Shown: piece by piece, positions 43,012 to 53,789 of the stretch
Layout: each line of letters begins with the position of its first letter
How positions within the stretch are numbered: the first letter of the stretch is position 1
Assembly (NCBI RefSeq): GCF_030253575.1
Contig: NC_080560.1
Span: forward strand, 32,787,501-32,851,500
DNA: 64,000 nt
Direction of reading: 5' to 3'
Source: Rhododendron vialii
Lineage: Eukaryota > Streptophyta > Magnoliopsida > Ericales > Ericaceae
The notes under the pieces: model-generated
The model's input: only the letters and a program-made list of their open reading frames with translations
Told to the model about the DNA's origin: nothing
The model's database searches: none
Made by a program: the position numbers and the translations under genes

Positions 43012-43364
43012 TGCAATAAATATTTTAGGGCCCACCTAGTCATATGTGTGATTATAGTTAGTTGCCCACTTACATTATGTATAGTGGTGGTTTCAAAAGC
43101 TGTTGGCTTTCCATTATTTCCATAAGTGTGTTTCCATGATGGAGGGAAACTATAAGGTTTTTTGAAGAAGATTAAGGGTCCCTAACCTAGCATATATATA
43201 AGCCTATGATATCCATCAATCAAGGCAACTCAAGACATGCATAGGTTGGAAGACACCTAGATCTAACACGTGTGTGTTTGGTGTTAACCTTGAACAACAA
43301 TGACTAGAGGTTAGTTCAATCTTATTTTCGCTCATATACTGGTATGGTATTATTTAAGTTTAAA
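43012..43364 (+). repeat. 3' LTR of the old copia-type element
   Basis: TGCAATAAATATTTTAGGG to TTTAAGTTTAAA, the partner of 26250-26598. The terminal CA has become AA. Confidence 0.9.
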
Positions 43365-43419
43365 TGGAAGACTCTATATACATTTAGTGACAACTTCACA
43401 AGTTTTTACCGAGATAATT

Positions 43420-43650
43420 TGCCTTGTTTGGATGGTGTTTTGAAAATTTTTGAGTTTGATAGTTGGGTAATGAGTAGAGAGAGAATTAAGATAATAATTG
43501 GAGATAAGAGTAATGCGTGGAGAGAGATAGACAGAGAAACAATTATAGTGATTGGAGAGATGAGAGAGAAATGAGAATAATGATTAGAAGTAAAGGTAAA
43601 AAATGTTTTTTGAGTTAATTTTTTTTTCAAAATACCATCCAAACAAGGCA
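43420..43650. mobile_element. MITE with perfect 17-bp inverted ends
   Basis: TGCCTTGTTTGGATGGT at the left and its exact inverse at the right (43634-43650), with further imperfect pairing inside. The 231-bp body is purine-rich (GAGAGA-type). I see no clear target duplication; the ends resemble Tourist/Harbinger MITEs. Confidence 0.85.
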
Positions 43651-43730
43651 GGGCATACTATGTTTCAAAAAAACACATGGCATAAGTGCGCTTTGATTTT
43701 TGGAATTGTTGTAGAATAGCATCACTGTGA

Positions 43731-43938
43731 CTTTTTTTTTTGGTAATGCAGGATGTTTCAGGATAGCTTGCGCGCATATTAGGCTAATCCTATAGTCCCT
43801 CCCACAGCCATTTCACATGCTTATGCGTAGGGGTGAGATGGTCCCAAGAGTTATTGGAAAGGAAAATTGAACTTGAAACCTTATGATGGAGCAAATACCT
43901 AAGTTCCACGCCAACGCCACTTGACCAACGCTTGGGGT
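43731..43938 (-). mobile_element. tRNA-derived SINE
   Basis: On the minus strand it starts AACCCCAAGCGTTGGTCAAG, with a box A-like TGGTCAAGTGG and a decayed box B-like GGTTTCAAGTTCAA, and ends in ACC plus an A run (43732-43742 on the plus strand is the T run). It is flanked by TAGCATCACTGTGA on both sides (43717-43730 and 43939-43952), a perfect 14-bp target duplication, as non-LTR retroposition makes. Confidence 0.9.
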
Positions 43939-44039
43939 TAGCATCACTGTGAAATTGCTTCACAATAGCCAATATAAGTTGCTGATTTGTTGTTCCGAAA
44001 AAGAAAAGAGTAGCAATTTAATCCCTCCTTTGTTCACTA

Positions 44040-44440
44040 GATCCGCAAAGCTTCAGAATTCAAAAGAGTTTGAAGGTGAGAGAGATGGAGACGTGAATAA
44101 GTTTTTTACAGCGGAATGAATCTGGATCTTCACATCCATAAAACTTATTTACGGAACTCTCCATAAATAAATTTTTATCTGGGAGGAAATGACAACCAAA
44201 GCGTAAGTAATTAATTATAAATGGAGGCCATGAGGCCATCAAGGGTTGATACTTCTCTCTGATGTGCGTAAGAGGGGTAAATGGTCGCCCTCCATATTGA
44301 TAGACATATGACACAATGAAAGGGATAGGCGTGGTATGACAAAAAAACACATGCGGCTCCACACATATTAGAGGTACGAGGAACACATTCACACAAATAA
44401 ACACGCAAACACTCACAACACGTACATGTGGAAATCTGGA
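44040..44440. repeat. Copy of the far-upstream flank of LecRK 2
   Basis: It matches 51520-51700 and 52180-52310 (CTCTCTGATGTGCGTAAGAG, ATATGACACAATGAAAGGGA, CACAACACGTACATGTGGA). In the array it would be the 5' flank of a kinase gene that is no longer present. Confidence 0.75.
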
Positions 44441-44449
44441 AAGGCAGCA

Positions 44450-46085
44450 CTCACGACTTTTTTTGTTCTTTATTTTATACTTTCAGATAAACGGATGTCC
44501 GAGATGCTTGCCCGTACCTCGATGAGCTCCGAAGCCCCTAAAGTTCACTATCGGGCAAATCCTCCAATGACCCCAATTCCCAAATGGAATGTTTGGCTTG
44601 AAGTTGACAGCTGTTTGGAGAAAGTTATCCCGGTGCAATTAATAATTTTCCATTTTTGTGAGAACAAAAGCCTAGATATTTAGAAGGAACAAATTGATTT
44701 TCCATTTTTTTGACTTTTCAAATGAGGTCTTTAGTGGAGTAATATTGTATATGCATAGCGTTGAAGAAAAGGCAGGCTACCAGTGTGTGAGAGTATGATC
44801 TAATTTTTCAGGGGCTTTTTAAGATGGTTTTTAAAATTTCTTTCTCTTGATTTTCACAAGATCTTGGTCAAATTCTTCCAATACATTTTTTTTCGTCGAC
44901 GAGAGGAATGAAAAAATATAAATATATAGATTAAAGTTGAAAAAAGCTCATAAACGATGAAAAAGACCAAAATAAATTGAAAATTTTGAATTTTTGCAAT
45001 AAAGTTTGACCTTTTTTTACCAATAAGACCAAAAGATTTTAATAACAAAAAAAAAGTTTGATTTGTTATTTAATGTTAAAATTTCAAATTTTATTAAAAA
45101 TAAAAGTTTGATTGCGGGATAAAGTTTCGAGGTTTTAATTTGTCTTTCAAGTGGGAAAACGTAGGGTGAGGAGAGGAATATATGGTTGGTTGATGTGGAT
45201 TTCTGGAGTTTGAGAGAGGGACTCTCTCTCTTTACTTCAGATCGATCCCCCCGATTTCGACGAGCTCCGACATCGACGAAGCCGATCGTTGCTAGAGCAG
45301 TCTGCCTGTGTGCTCCTTTTCCGATCTTCCTCTCTGTTGCTCTTCTTTCCGATCGTCTTGCAGTTCCATCGACGTTATTAATTAGGCCGGCCCCGTTCTC
45401 ATCATTCTGGGCGTCGCATAGGTTAGTGCCCTAATGAGGGTGTAGTTTCTTGGGACGGATGTAGCAATTGGTGTTCTGTACAGTGGGGTATGGCTGCTGT
45501 GGTGATCATGGTTCCGTTTTGTTGTCTTTGCTGTGTCTCGGCCACCATCGTGGAAGCGGTACGTGGTGGCGGCAGTAAGGGTCTTGATCGGTATTTTTGG
45601 GCGGCAAGACTTAGAGTTGTGGATCCGATGTTCGCTCGTAGGTTTTACTTTAGGTTTGTTTGCTGGTTTTTTTTTGTTTTCTTCCCTTCCGTGGGACTTT
45701 CTCCCTAGGTCAAAAATACTACTTTTATGGTCCTTGTTATTGATTTCTCAATCTCACCTCATATTCAGGACTTTGATATTAATATCCCCATTAACTGCAG
45801 GCAACATGTGCTGTGAATTTGTTATTCTACCAGCTATTACCCCACCACCAATCCAATCAATTTTGAATATCTGGGACAGCACCCACGACCTTTTTTGTTT
45901 TTTTATTTTTTCCTTTCCGATAAACGAATGTCCAAATGGGCCCACTTCACTTTATCTTGTTAGAAGTGAAGTCATGCGTTGGACAATGATGCATTGTGGA
46001 GCCAATTCAATGCCTGCTTGGAATGGCTAAAGAAAATTGCTAAGCAAGAGCGGCATACAATGTGCTATAGATATCTATACAATAC
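44450..46085. repeat. Duplicated kinase-unit flank, copy C
   Basis: Collinear with 9390-11130 over most of its length (AAACGGATGTCCGAGATGC, TATGCATAGCGTTGAAGAAA, TCAGGACTTTGATATTAATA). It breaks at about 46090, where a 2.3-kb insertion starts, and resumes at about 48440 with AAGCTTGTTTGAATGTGCTT. Confidence 0.8.
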
Positions 46086-46521
46086 AAAAAACGCAAATGC
46101 TAACGGGTGCACCATAGCACCCCGTATGTGGGCCCTTAAGGCATAATTTCTGGCCTCTGCAACCTGCAGGTTGAAGTGATTGAAGTTTTTAGCCAAATTA
46201 CATATTTGACATTTTCACTTTTCCTTTGGCTACCCACCACGCTCCAACCATCTGACGTGATGTGGTGGCCCCAGCTTTTAATTACACCCTCCTTACCTCA
46301 ATCGGAAGAAATACACAACTCTCTATCTCCTCCCAATCTTTTTTTAAATTGGGTTCGAATTAAAAAGTTGAGTGATTTTTTTTTTTTTGCATTTGTTTAT
46401 TTACCATCAAATTTTTGTGACTTATTGATTCATCTCGATAAGAGAAATCGAAAAATAAATTTTTTTAATAGAAATTCATAATTTTTTTTAAAAAGACAAT
46501 AATAAATAAAAAAGACTCATG

Positions 46522-46761
46522 TGCTGTTCCGCTTTCTTTTTAAACTTTCTTTTTTAAAAGAAGGTAATTTCAAGCTCAAATATAATGAAAATAAAAAATA
46601 ATTTTTTAATAGTTTTTACACTGTTTGAAAGATCTCAATGAGATCTATCAAACAAAATCCATATTAGTAAAAAAATTATTTGAGTAAACACATGATTTTT
46701 TAACTTGAAATTACCTTCCTTTTCTAAAAGTTTTTTTTTTTTTTGAAACTAGAACAGGGCC
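46522..46761. mobile_element. CCCCGTTCC-family MITE, copy 1 (diverged)
   Basis: Ends GCTGTTCCGC and AGAACAGGGC, with the interior AAGAAGGTAATTTCAAGCTCAAA-type arms and AAGATCTCAATGAGATCT shared with the two copies below. Confidence 0.6.
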
Positions 46762-47031
46762 TCGTAATTTTTGGAATAAAGACAAAAAAAAAAAGGTTGA
46801 AAAGACAACTTTTTTATGCAGAGTTGATACTTTGAGACGACCACTTTTGACACGAACACATGTACAACAGATCTCACCAACTTGAAGATTATAAGGGACA
46901 AATACAGGTTTGACTCACATAACTCAATAATAACTCGTAAAGCTATTTAACTTTTCGTGTGGACACCTTAACATGAAACAACACAACTAGAATACAACTC
47001 TTGATAATTAGCTCGATGAGGCAAACTAATA

Positions 47032-47267
47032 CTCCCTCCATCCCAATTTATTTGTCCTCTTTGAGAGTGCATGCTATTTTTCAATTGATTATATTTTACA
47101 ATTTATAATCTTTTAGGTGATTTTAAGAAATTTTTATAAAAAACTTATTGAGATCTATCAAATAAGATCCATATTTAATATAAAAAATATTATAAATTAA
47201 GAGATATAACCAATTTTTTGATATTTTCAAAAAAAGAAAGGGGACCAACAATTTGGGACGGAGAAAA
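47032..47267. mobile_element. Stowaway MITE
   Basis: CTCCCTCCATCCCAATTTAT at the left and ATTTGGGACGGAGAAAA at the right are inverses, flanked by TA (47030-47031 and 47268-47269). Confidence 0.9.
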
Positions 47268-47394
47268 TAATTCACAAACTTTTATGCAAAAAAGTTCAAA
47301 AAAATAATGAATGCAAAACTAACAAATACAAAGAAAAATTAAATAAAGACAAAACAAAATGTCAAGTTTGACTTTTTTTTTTAAAGGAAACTAA

Positions 47395-47632
47395 GCCCCG
47401 TTCCAGAAATCTTCTTAAAAAATAAGCAGTTTGTTTCACAATTTCAAACTCAAAAATAATGTAAATAAAAAATAATATTTCAATTTTTTTTGCATCGTAT
47501 AAAATATTTCATCAAGATCTTTCAAATAAGATCCATATTGCATATTTTTATATTTCAATAAGCCCATAATTTTTTAACTTAAAATTATCTTCTTAAAAAA
47601 TAAGAATTTTTTTTGGGTTTTGGAACGGAGCC
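47395..47632. mobile_element. CCCCGTTCC-family MITE, copy 2
   Basis: GCCCCGTTCCAGAAATCTTC and TTTTGGAACGGAGC are terminal inverses. CTAA/TAA flanks suggest the 3-bp target duplication of Harbinger-type elements. The arms hold TTAAAAAATAAG and its inverse. Confidence 0.8.
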
Positions 47633-48439
47633 TAATCTTTACTGTAAAAGACGGATGCCTAAAAAAAACTGACATAAGAGCATCCACAATGTAATAATCA
47701 AAACCAAAAGGTTGCTAAAGTTAGCAATGTTTACTCAAAAAAGTGCTCACATTGTAATAACCAAACTTAGCAACCTCTTAGCAACTCATCAAATTTTGAC
47801 CTTTGAATAACCAAACTTAACAACTTTTACTAATAACCAAAACTCAATAACCAAACCCAATAACCAAATTCATAACTAAAAAATTAAAAAACACATCACA
47901 TTAATATCGTCTCACCGAGACGAATAATTTGGTGTGGTCGGGTGCGTGATTGAAACTCATTTGTAATTGGACATAGGTGCATTGCGTATTGTGGGGGCTT
48001 TTTTTTATAGGAATACAGAAATAACCAATGTGGAGATCAAGTTTGTTAAGTTTAATTATGAACTAAATGGATAATCAAATGCTGACGTGGTACATTTTGG
48101 TTATCGATTTTGATTATTCCCATTGCGGATGCTCTAAGCCAATCAAAAAACAAGAAGATAAAAAAAGGTACTCCTTAAAAGACAGGTCTCTAAAAAAATG
48201 TGTAAGCGGAAAAGGTTCACATTGTTTGAGGGCAAAATTGTCATTTAATTATACACGGGAAGGCACGTTGCCTGTTGGGCTTTTTTCTTGATGGAAAATT
48301 GGGAAGTACACTTCCTTTATGGTCTGAAAAGTACAAAAAGTATGGAATGATAGTATAATTAAGCGGTGCACGGTAGCACTGGTTAGCCGGACTCTAAAAA
48401 AATAAATAAATAATAAAAATAAATAAATAATAAAAAAAT

Positions 48440-49208
48440 AAAAAAGCTTGTTTGAATGTGCTTTAGTCATCGTTATTGTGGATTGGAGAACTGAAAACAA
48501 TCATACTTTTGCCTCTGCATGCTTGGTGGTAATGAGCAAGAATTCGGCAAACAAAACAAATGTGAAAAGCCCCTTAAACATGGGGAATTTTGTGATCACA
48601 AGGTATCATACAACTAGGGTGGCACGGTGCGACGTGAGATCTAATTAATGACAATTGTATAATTAATATTGTTTGGGAGGAAAAGCTGTAAGATTTATGG
48701 AGTAAATCAATGGTTAGGATTTATAGAGAGATAAGATTCAAAAATCCTTTTTCCGTAGATTTTGTTATATAGATTGTGGTGGACCGAACCCGACTCAGCC
48801 ATGGGTTGGTCCACGATTTGGTCACAGAACAGGTGGCTTGTGCTGAGCATGATGCGCCAAGCCACTATCGAATTGAGCTGATTTATCATGGCCCGCTCAT
48901 TATTTTGAAATTATTGAACAGCTTAGAGTTTTTTGCATGTGCAGGATCCAAAGTGGGTCTAATGTGACCATCGGAGCAGAATCGATCCCCATATGGTCGG
49001 TGGCTGTAGAAGGGTTCCAGATATACATAGAAGACAAGCTTAATTATGCCTAAAGTATAGAAAAACATAAACCATATGGTTCATCAGTTACATTACTCGT
49101 GTGTAAAGTTAGAAGCCTCATCTGCCTCCAGAGAGACGGGATCCTACAACAGAAGACGAATGCGAAAACGCGTTCTCCATAGAAGACGGATACGACAGTG
49201 CAAAATCG
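48440..49208. other. 3' flank of LecRK 2
   Basis: Matches 6370-6767 behind LecRK 1 in large part (AATGAGCAAGAATTCGGCAA, GATCACAAGGTATCATA, GTCGGTGGCTGTAGAAGGG). 48610-48960 is extra compared with LecRK 1 and unassigned. Confidence 0.65.
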
Positions 49209-51146
49209 TCAAACCCTTTCTGGTGAGCAAACGTTAAGACCCGTGGCAAAAATACCCATCAGTTTCAACTCTGGCTGAGGAATATCTCCCTCCAAATACT
49301 CCACAACTTGCCTCATATTCGGCCTGGCGGCCGGCTCAGAGTGGGAACACATCAAACCCAGCTTCAAAACCAACTCCACTTCCTCCCTTACATATTCACT
49401 CCCCAATTTAGCATCAACGGTTCGCAACACTTCCCCTCTGCTCCAAAAGGAAAACACCCAATCCACCAAAACTAAATCCTCTGCTGCTGCTCGTAGCTCA
49501 ATGGGCCTCCTCCCACATACCACCGCGAGCAAAAAGGCACCAAAAGCATACACATCAGTGCTCGTTGTGGCTTTTCCGGTTCTAGTGTGCTCTGGTGCAA
49601 GATACCCAAGTGTTCCAGCCACATGAGTGGTTTGTGGATCGGTTCCATGATCAGACAATCTAGCTAGCCCAAAATCGCCCAATCTCCCATTGAATTCGCC
49701 ATCTAACAACACATTACTCGGCTTGACATCTCTATGCACAACAACTTGCTCCCACTCTTCGTGTAAATAGAAAAGGCCCGACGCCACCCCCTTGATGATT
49801 TGAAATCTTTGCTGCCAATTGAGGGTACAACTCGGCTGGTCGTAGAGCAATTTATCTAGACTTCCATTGGGCATGTAGTCATAGACCAAAAAGAGCTCCC
49901 CTTTTTGGCGACAATAACCCAAGAGTTGAACTAAATTCCGGTGCCGCAAACGTCCAATACTAATGATTTCTGCCACGAATTCCTTCATTCCTTGCCCAGA
50001 TTCATGTGATAACCTCTTCACTGCAACCTCAATTTTTGAAGTAGGCAATATTCCTCTATAAACCCTGCCAAATCCCCCACTACCCAAGAGCCCCTTTTCC
50101 CTAAATCCATTGGTGGCAATATACAAGTCCTTGTGCTTGAACCTATGAGGCCCATAGTCAAGTTCCCAATCTTCAAGCACTTCAGCAAACTTCCTCTTCC
50201 TTCTGACATAATAAACTACCCCTGAAAGCACTCCAAACACCAAAACTAAACTCAAAGGCAACCCAATTGTCAGAAGCCTAGAAACTTTCTTGGGTCCGAT
50301 GTGAGGAAGCTTAGGGAGTTGAGAGAAATCAAACGCATCAGCAAATCCATTAATCTTAAAGCTCCAAGCCAAAATATAATGGGAAGTTCTGATTGATGCA
50401 GTAGAGGAAGAGAACCCAACGTACATATTTTGGTTCAAGAACGGGGAAAGATCCTTAGAAAGAGTCAATAGCGGCGTGTTTGGCTTGGGCGAATGAACCG
50501 GAGCCATAGTAACATTCATTTCCTTCTTTCCCCCATCGTATTCAACCCAAACTTGCATCGCCTTACCGCTGATCAGACTCAAATTCTGAAACCTCCCATT
50601 TGAAGAATAGTACCCAGCTGCCTGAGACGCAACAGAGTGCAGCCCATTAATGTCAATGCCAACATGGTTATCATTTAAATCTTGAAACTCGCTACTGTAT
50701 ATAGTATCAAGCTCTACCGCAACCACGTGGTTGGTTGAGTTCCCGTTATTGGTTCCATTGAAGAGGCCCAACCACTGGCTGGGGAGGGCACCGGGGAGGC
50801 GCGGGGAGGGGGCCACGACGAAGACGATGCCGTGGCTGGAGAGGGTGGGGTACTCGGGGATTATGGAGAAGATGAAGGAGGTGGAGAAGGATGAGGCGGT
50901 GGCGTTCGGGGTGGGTTTGAAGGGGAATGGGGTGGGGAAGAAGGCGTGGCCCTTTTGGTGGCGGGTGCCGTTGGTTAAGGCTAAGAGGCCTGAGGGTTTG
51001 AACTCGGCTATCCCATCGAGGGTGAGGTTTGGTGAGGTTTTGAAGTTGTTGAATGTGAAGCTGAGGTGGTCTTGGGCGGGTGTGGTGGGGAGGAGAGCGA
51101 GGAGGAGGAGGAGAGGAGAGAGAGAAAAAAGAGGAGTGAGAAACAT
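49209..51146 (-). CDS. L-type lectin-domain receptor kinase (LecRK 2), tail frameshifted
   Basis: Paralogue of LecRK 1: same intronless layout, with signal peptide (1-24), legume lectin domain, one membrane helix, RRKRK stop-transfer, and kinase with GSGGFG, VAVKR, HRDVKPSN and LGDFGLARL intact. Its lectin domain differs in scattered positions, and HRDVK is followed by PSN as in most kinases. The frame ends early, at 645 residues: one extra A in CGTTAAGACCC (about 49236), where LecRK 1 has CGTTAGACCC, replaces the serine-rich tail of about 30 residues by VCSPERV and a stop. The kinase domain is complete before this point, so the protein may still work. The ATG at 51146 matches that of LecRK 1 in context. 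Confidence 0.93.
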   Translation of the reverse strand: MFLTPLFSLSPLLLLLALLPTTPAQDHLSFTFNNFKTSPNLTLDGIAEFKPSGLLALTNGTRHQKGHAFFPTPFPFKPTPNATASSFSTSFIFSIIPEYPTLSSHGIVFVVAPSPRLPGALPSQWLGLFNGTNNGNSTNHVVAVELDTIYSSEFQDLNDNHVGIDINGLHSVASQAAGYYSSNGRFQNLSLISGKAMQVWVEYDGGKKEMNVTMAPVHSPKPNTPLLTLSKDLSPFLNQNMYVGFSSSTASIRTSHYILAWSFKINGFADAFDFSQLPKLPHIGPKKVSRLLTIGLPLSLVLVFGVLSGVVYYVRRKRKFAEVLEDWELDYGPHRFKHKDLYIATNGFREKGLLGSGGFGRVYRGILPTSKIEVAVKRLSHESGQGMKEFVAEIISIGRLRHRNLVQLLGYCRQKGELFLVYDYMPNGSLDKLLYDQPSCTLNWQQRFQIIKGVASGLFYLHEEWEQVVVHRDVKPSNVLLDGEFNGRLGDFGLARLSDHGTDPQTTHVAGTLGYLAPEHTRTGKATTSTDVYAFGAFLLAVVCGRRPIELRAAAEDLVLVDWVFSFWSRGEVLRTVDAKLGSEYVREEVELVLKLGLMCSHSEPAARPNMRQVVEYLEGDIPQPELKLMGIFATGLNVCSPERV

Positions 51147-52650
51147 GGCTGTGGAATGATGGGTGTGAGAGTTCAGACCAATGCTTTGAGGAAATATTGT
51201 GATCGCCTTTTATTTGTTCCGGAGGGGTATTAGTAATACTCTTTGGGACTTGGTATTAATAATTCATTCCCAACACCTTTTCATTACTAATTTTTTTTTA
51301 TTACTAATTTCTTCTATCAATTTAATTCCATCATATATCTAATCTCATCTCAAACAAACATAATATTAATAATCTCATCATTTAATTCTATCCCAAACAA
51401 ACGTATTCATTATCAATTCATTCTCATTACCAATCTATTCTTATTACCAATTCCAACCTCAATCCCATATTTTTACGAATTCCATTCATCTGTCATTGTT
51501 ATCAAACGGGGCCGGGCACAAAGCTTCAAAATTCAAAAGAGTTTGGAAGAAATGACAACCAAAAGCGCAAGTAATTACTGTAATTAATGGAGGCAATGGA
51601 CGGTTGACACCTGAAAGGCGGAACGAGAGAAAGGCTCTCTGATGTGCGTAAGAGGTGCGGTCTCCTTTGATAGAGATATGACACAATGAAAGGGATAGTC
51701 TTGGTACATAAAAAGAAGGTAAATGACTTTAAGTTAACAGGATGGGAGAATGATCGGTCTAATATAGTAAAGGGTGTTTTCTGTAGTGAAAAATTTGTAG
51801 ATTTTTATTGGTGGTTGAAAAGTTGTTAGGTATTTTCGGTAGTGAATAAATTATTGATGGTTTGTGAGTAGAGTTATTGTAGCAAAAACAGAGTTTGTTG
51901 ACAATTTTTTGTTAGTGGAAATGAGATGGTAAAATGCTGAAAGTTTTTTATTAGTGAAAACGAAATGGTAAAATGCGTTAAGTTTTTAGTGATTTTTATT
52001 AGTAGAAACGGGGCCTAAATTAAGGAAGCTAAGGTTTGCGCATTTTCCAGAATCTTGAAATTAATGGGACGGGTGATTGATGGTGGACGGTGATTGGTGG
52101 TAAGAAAATATAGACGAAAAATCAAGTTTTGGATTAGTACGTAGAAAGGAGATGAGGGCGTTTAGGGAATAATTTTTCTCTAACCACAAAGACATTTACG
52201 CAAATAAACACATGTGGCTCTATCGATCCCATGCACACACATTAGAGGTGAAAGACATTCACAAATAAACACACAAACAGTCACAACACGTACATGTGGA
52301 TCCCATCCGTTGGGAGTGTTTGTACTGTACATATAGACTTTTTTGTTTAGAAATGGTTTTATGTCTTTTAATTTGAATGGGTGTGAAAGAAATTGGGCAT
52401 GAAAAGAATCCTTTTGGTGTGAATGATAATGTGGAATTATGTCACGCAAGTAATTAATTTGTGCAATTATATGTACTAGAAACTAATGTTCCACAATAAT
52501 TTCTTCAATATCGAAGTCCATTCCATTATATCATAAGGGTTGATCACGATTTGTCACAGTGTGCATGCAAAAGTTGGTACAAGGATTGAATCAACCACGT
52601 AGGCCGCACATGCATGATACTGCCACTCGCGATTCTTCTCCCCGGCCTTA
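51147..52650. other. Upstream region of LecRK 2
   Basis: The first 70 bp match the leader of LecRK 1. 51220-51515 is T/A-rich with repeated ATTACCAAT and CCCAAACAAAC and may be a decayed MITE. 51520-51700 and 52180-52310 match 44040-44440. No further gene is seen. Confidence 0.55.
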
Positions 52651-52884
52651 CCCGTTCCGCAACGGGAAAAAAGTCCTTATTTTTTAAGAAGATAATTTCA
52701 AGCTCAAAAATTATGGACTTATTGAAATCTAAAAATATGTAATATGGATCTTATTTGAAAGATCTCATCGAGATCTTTTATACGATACAAAAAAAATTGA
52801 AAATTTATTTTTCATTTACATTATTTTTGAGTTTGAAAATGTGAAATAAGCTGCTTATTTTTTTAAAATGTTTCTGGAACGGGG
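52651..52884. mobile_element. CCCCGTTCC-family MITE, copy 3
   Basis: CCCGTTCCGC at the left and TTCTGGAACGGGG at the right are inverses. The interior matches copy 2 in reverse order (AAATATGTAATATGGATCTT, AAAGATCTCATCGAGATCTT). Flanks TTA and TAG fit a Harbinger-type target. Confidence 0.8.
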
Positions 52885-53789
52885 TAGTGGTCCCATGGTC
52901 GAATTTTGCCTTACCTTTGGAGCATTGGAGCATTGATACGTGATGCTTCGGGTCCTACTTCATTATTCATGGATGTGGGCTCCATCACAGTATTTTATAT
53001 CTCAAACTTAAATGTGGTAGCGTAGATCCCTTGAAATACCATGTGACAGTTCTTCATTAGCACTTACTTGAGGATTCCCAAGTACGCCACATGATATGAC
53101 TGTGGTACAAGCACTGGATACTCTACATGAAGAGCAGCAAATGAACCGAGATTTTTGCGAAATAGTTTAATGCTCAGCTCGGTATGAGAAGAGTCAATCT
53201 CTAGTCACAAGCTCATTCAATAAAAGAGTCGAGTTTGAGTTATTTGTTATTGGGCTCGTTTTTGAAAGCTTGATTCATTTGAAGAGGCTCATTTAATAAA
53301 TCACCAAAGTCAAACACAACTCTTTTAAATGAGCCGACCTCAAGCTCGATTATTTTGAATCAATTTGACATATATGGGCGATATATCTATCTGTAGTTTT
53401 TCTTTGTAGAATGACTGCAAGTTCAATATTAAATTATATGTTATGAAAGTGATGTATGTGTATGTCTGACCACTTGGCAATTAAGCCTGGTGATTGTAAT
53501 AGTGTTATAGTTGGCATAGTGTTTCTGCCAAAAAATTTGTTGCCTATAAATAGACATGGTCACATGCTCTACTCCTTTTCAATGTACTGAGGAACGAACA
53601 GAAACAGAAAGGAAAGCAAAGAAACATACAAGAAGGTAATGAGAATTTGATCAGTCCAGAAGATCGATCTCAATGTACCTGAAGCATTGATAGATACTTA
53701 AGTAATCTATGCCACGAAAAAAATGGATACATGAAGTATATTCATTAAAACATAATTGAAGTGTTTAAATTAGAATCACGGTTTAAATT
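52885..53789. other. No gene; possible LTR piece
   Basis: Near 53546 CCTATAAATAG looks like a TATA box. It is followed 80 bp later by a C-poor leader and a possible splice donor AAG/GTAATG at 53636. No frame follows. It could be the end of an unrelated LTR. Confidence 0.35.

Larger units (their letters stand above)
26250..43364 (+). mobile_element. Old copia-type element, split by later insertions
   Basis: Two LTRs of about 350 bp (26250-26598 and 43012-43364) with the same sequence order face the same way. A tRNA-iMet primer site follows the left one, and a purine-rich GTGGAAGAA precedes the right one. The own interior is 26613-31054 plus 42869-43011, broken by a solo LTR (29493-30754) and by an 11.8-kb gypsy element (31055-42868). 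Without these, the internal part is about 3.3 kb and carries no recognisable gag or pol, so it was a non-autonomous element or has decayed beyond recognition. The flanks (CGAAA and TGGAA) no longer show a clear target duplication. Confidence 0.85.
46099..48387. mobile_element. 2.3-kb insertion with imperfect inverted ends, MITE-rich
   Basis: In the duplicated flank, CAATACAAAA and AAGCTT are adjacent, whereas here about 2.35 kb separate them. The insertion carries GCTAAC-GTGC-GCACC at the left and its approximate inverse at the right (16 of 23 positions). An A-rich AAAAAAATAAATAAATAA tract lies beyond the right end. At least three MITEs are nested inside. No protein is encoded. It may be a Mutator-like or Helitron-type carrier; the class is uncertain. 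Confidence 0.6.

Noticed and set aside
44154-44416. Cys-rich small frame (CVFICVNVFLVPLICVEP)
   Set aside because: It lies in duplicated kinase flank, and the related copy at 52.2 kb has a different frame, so no peptide gene is supported.
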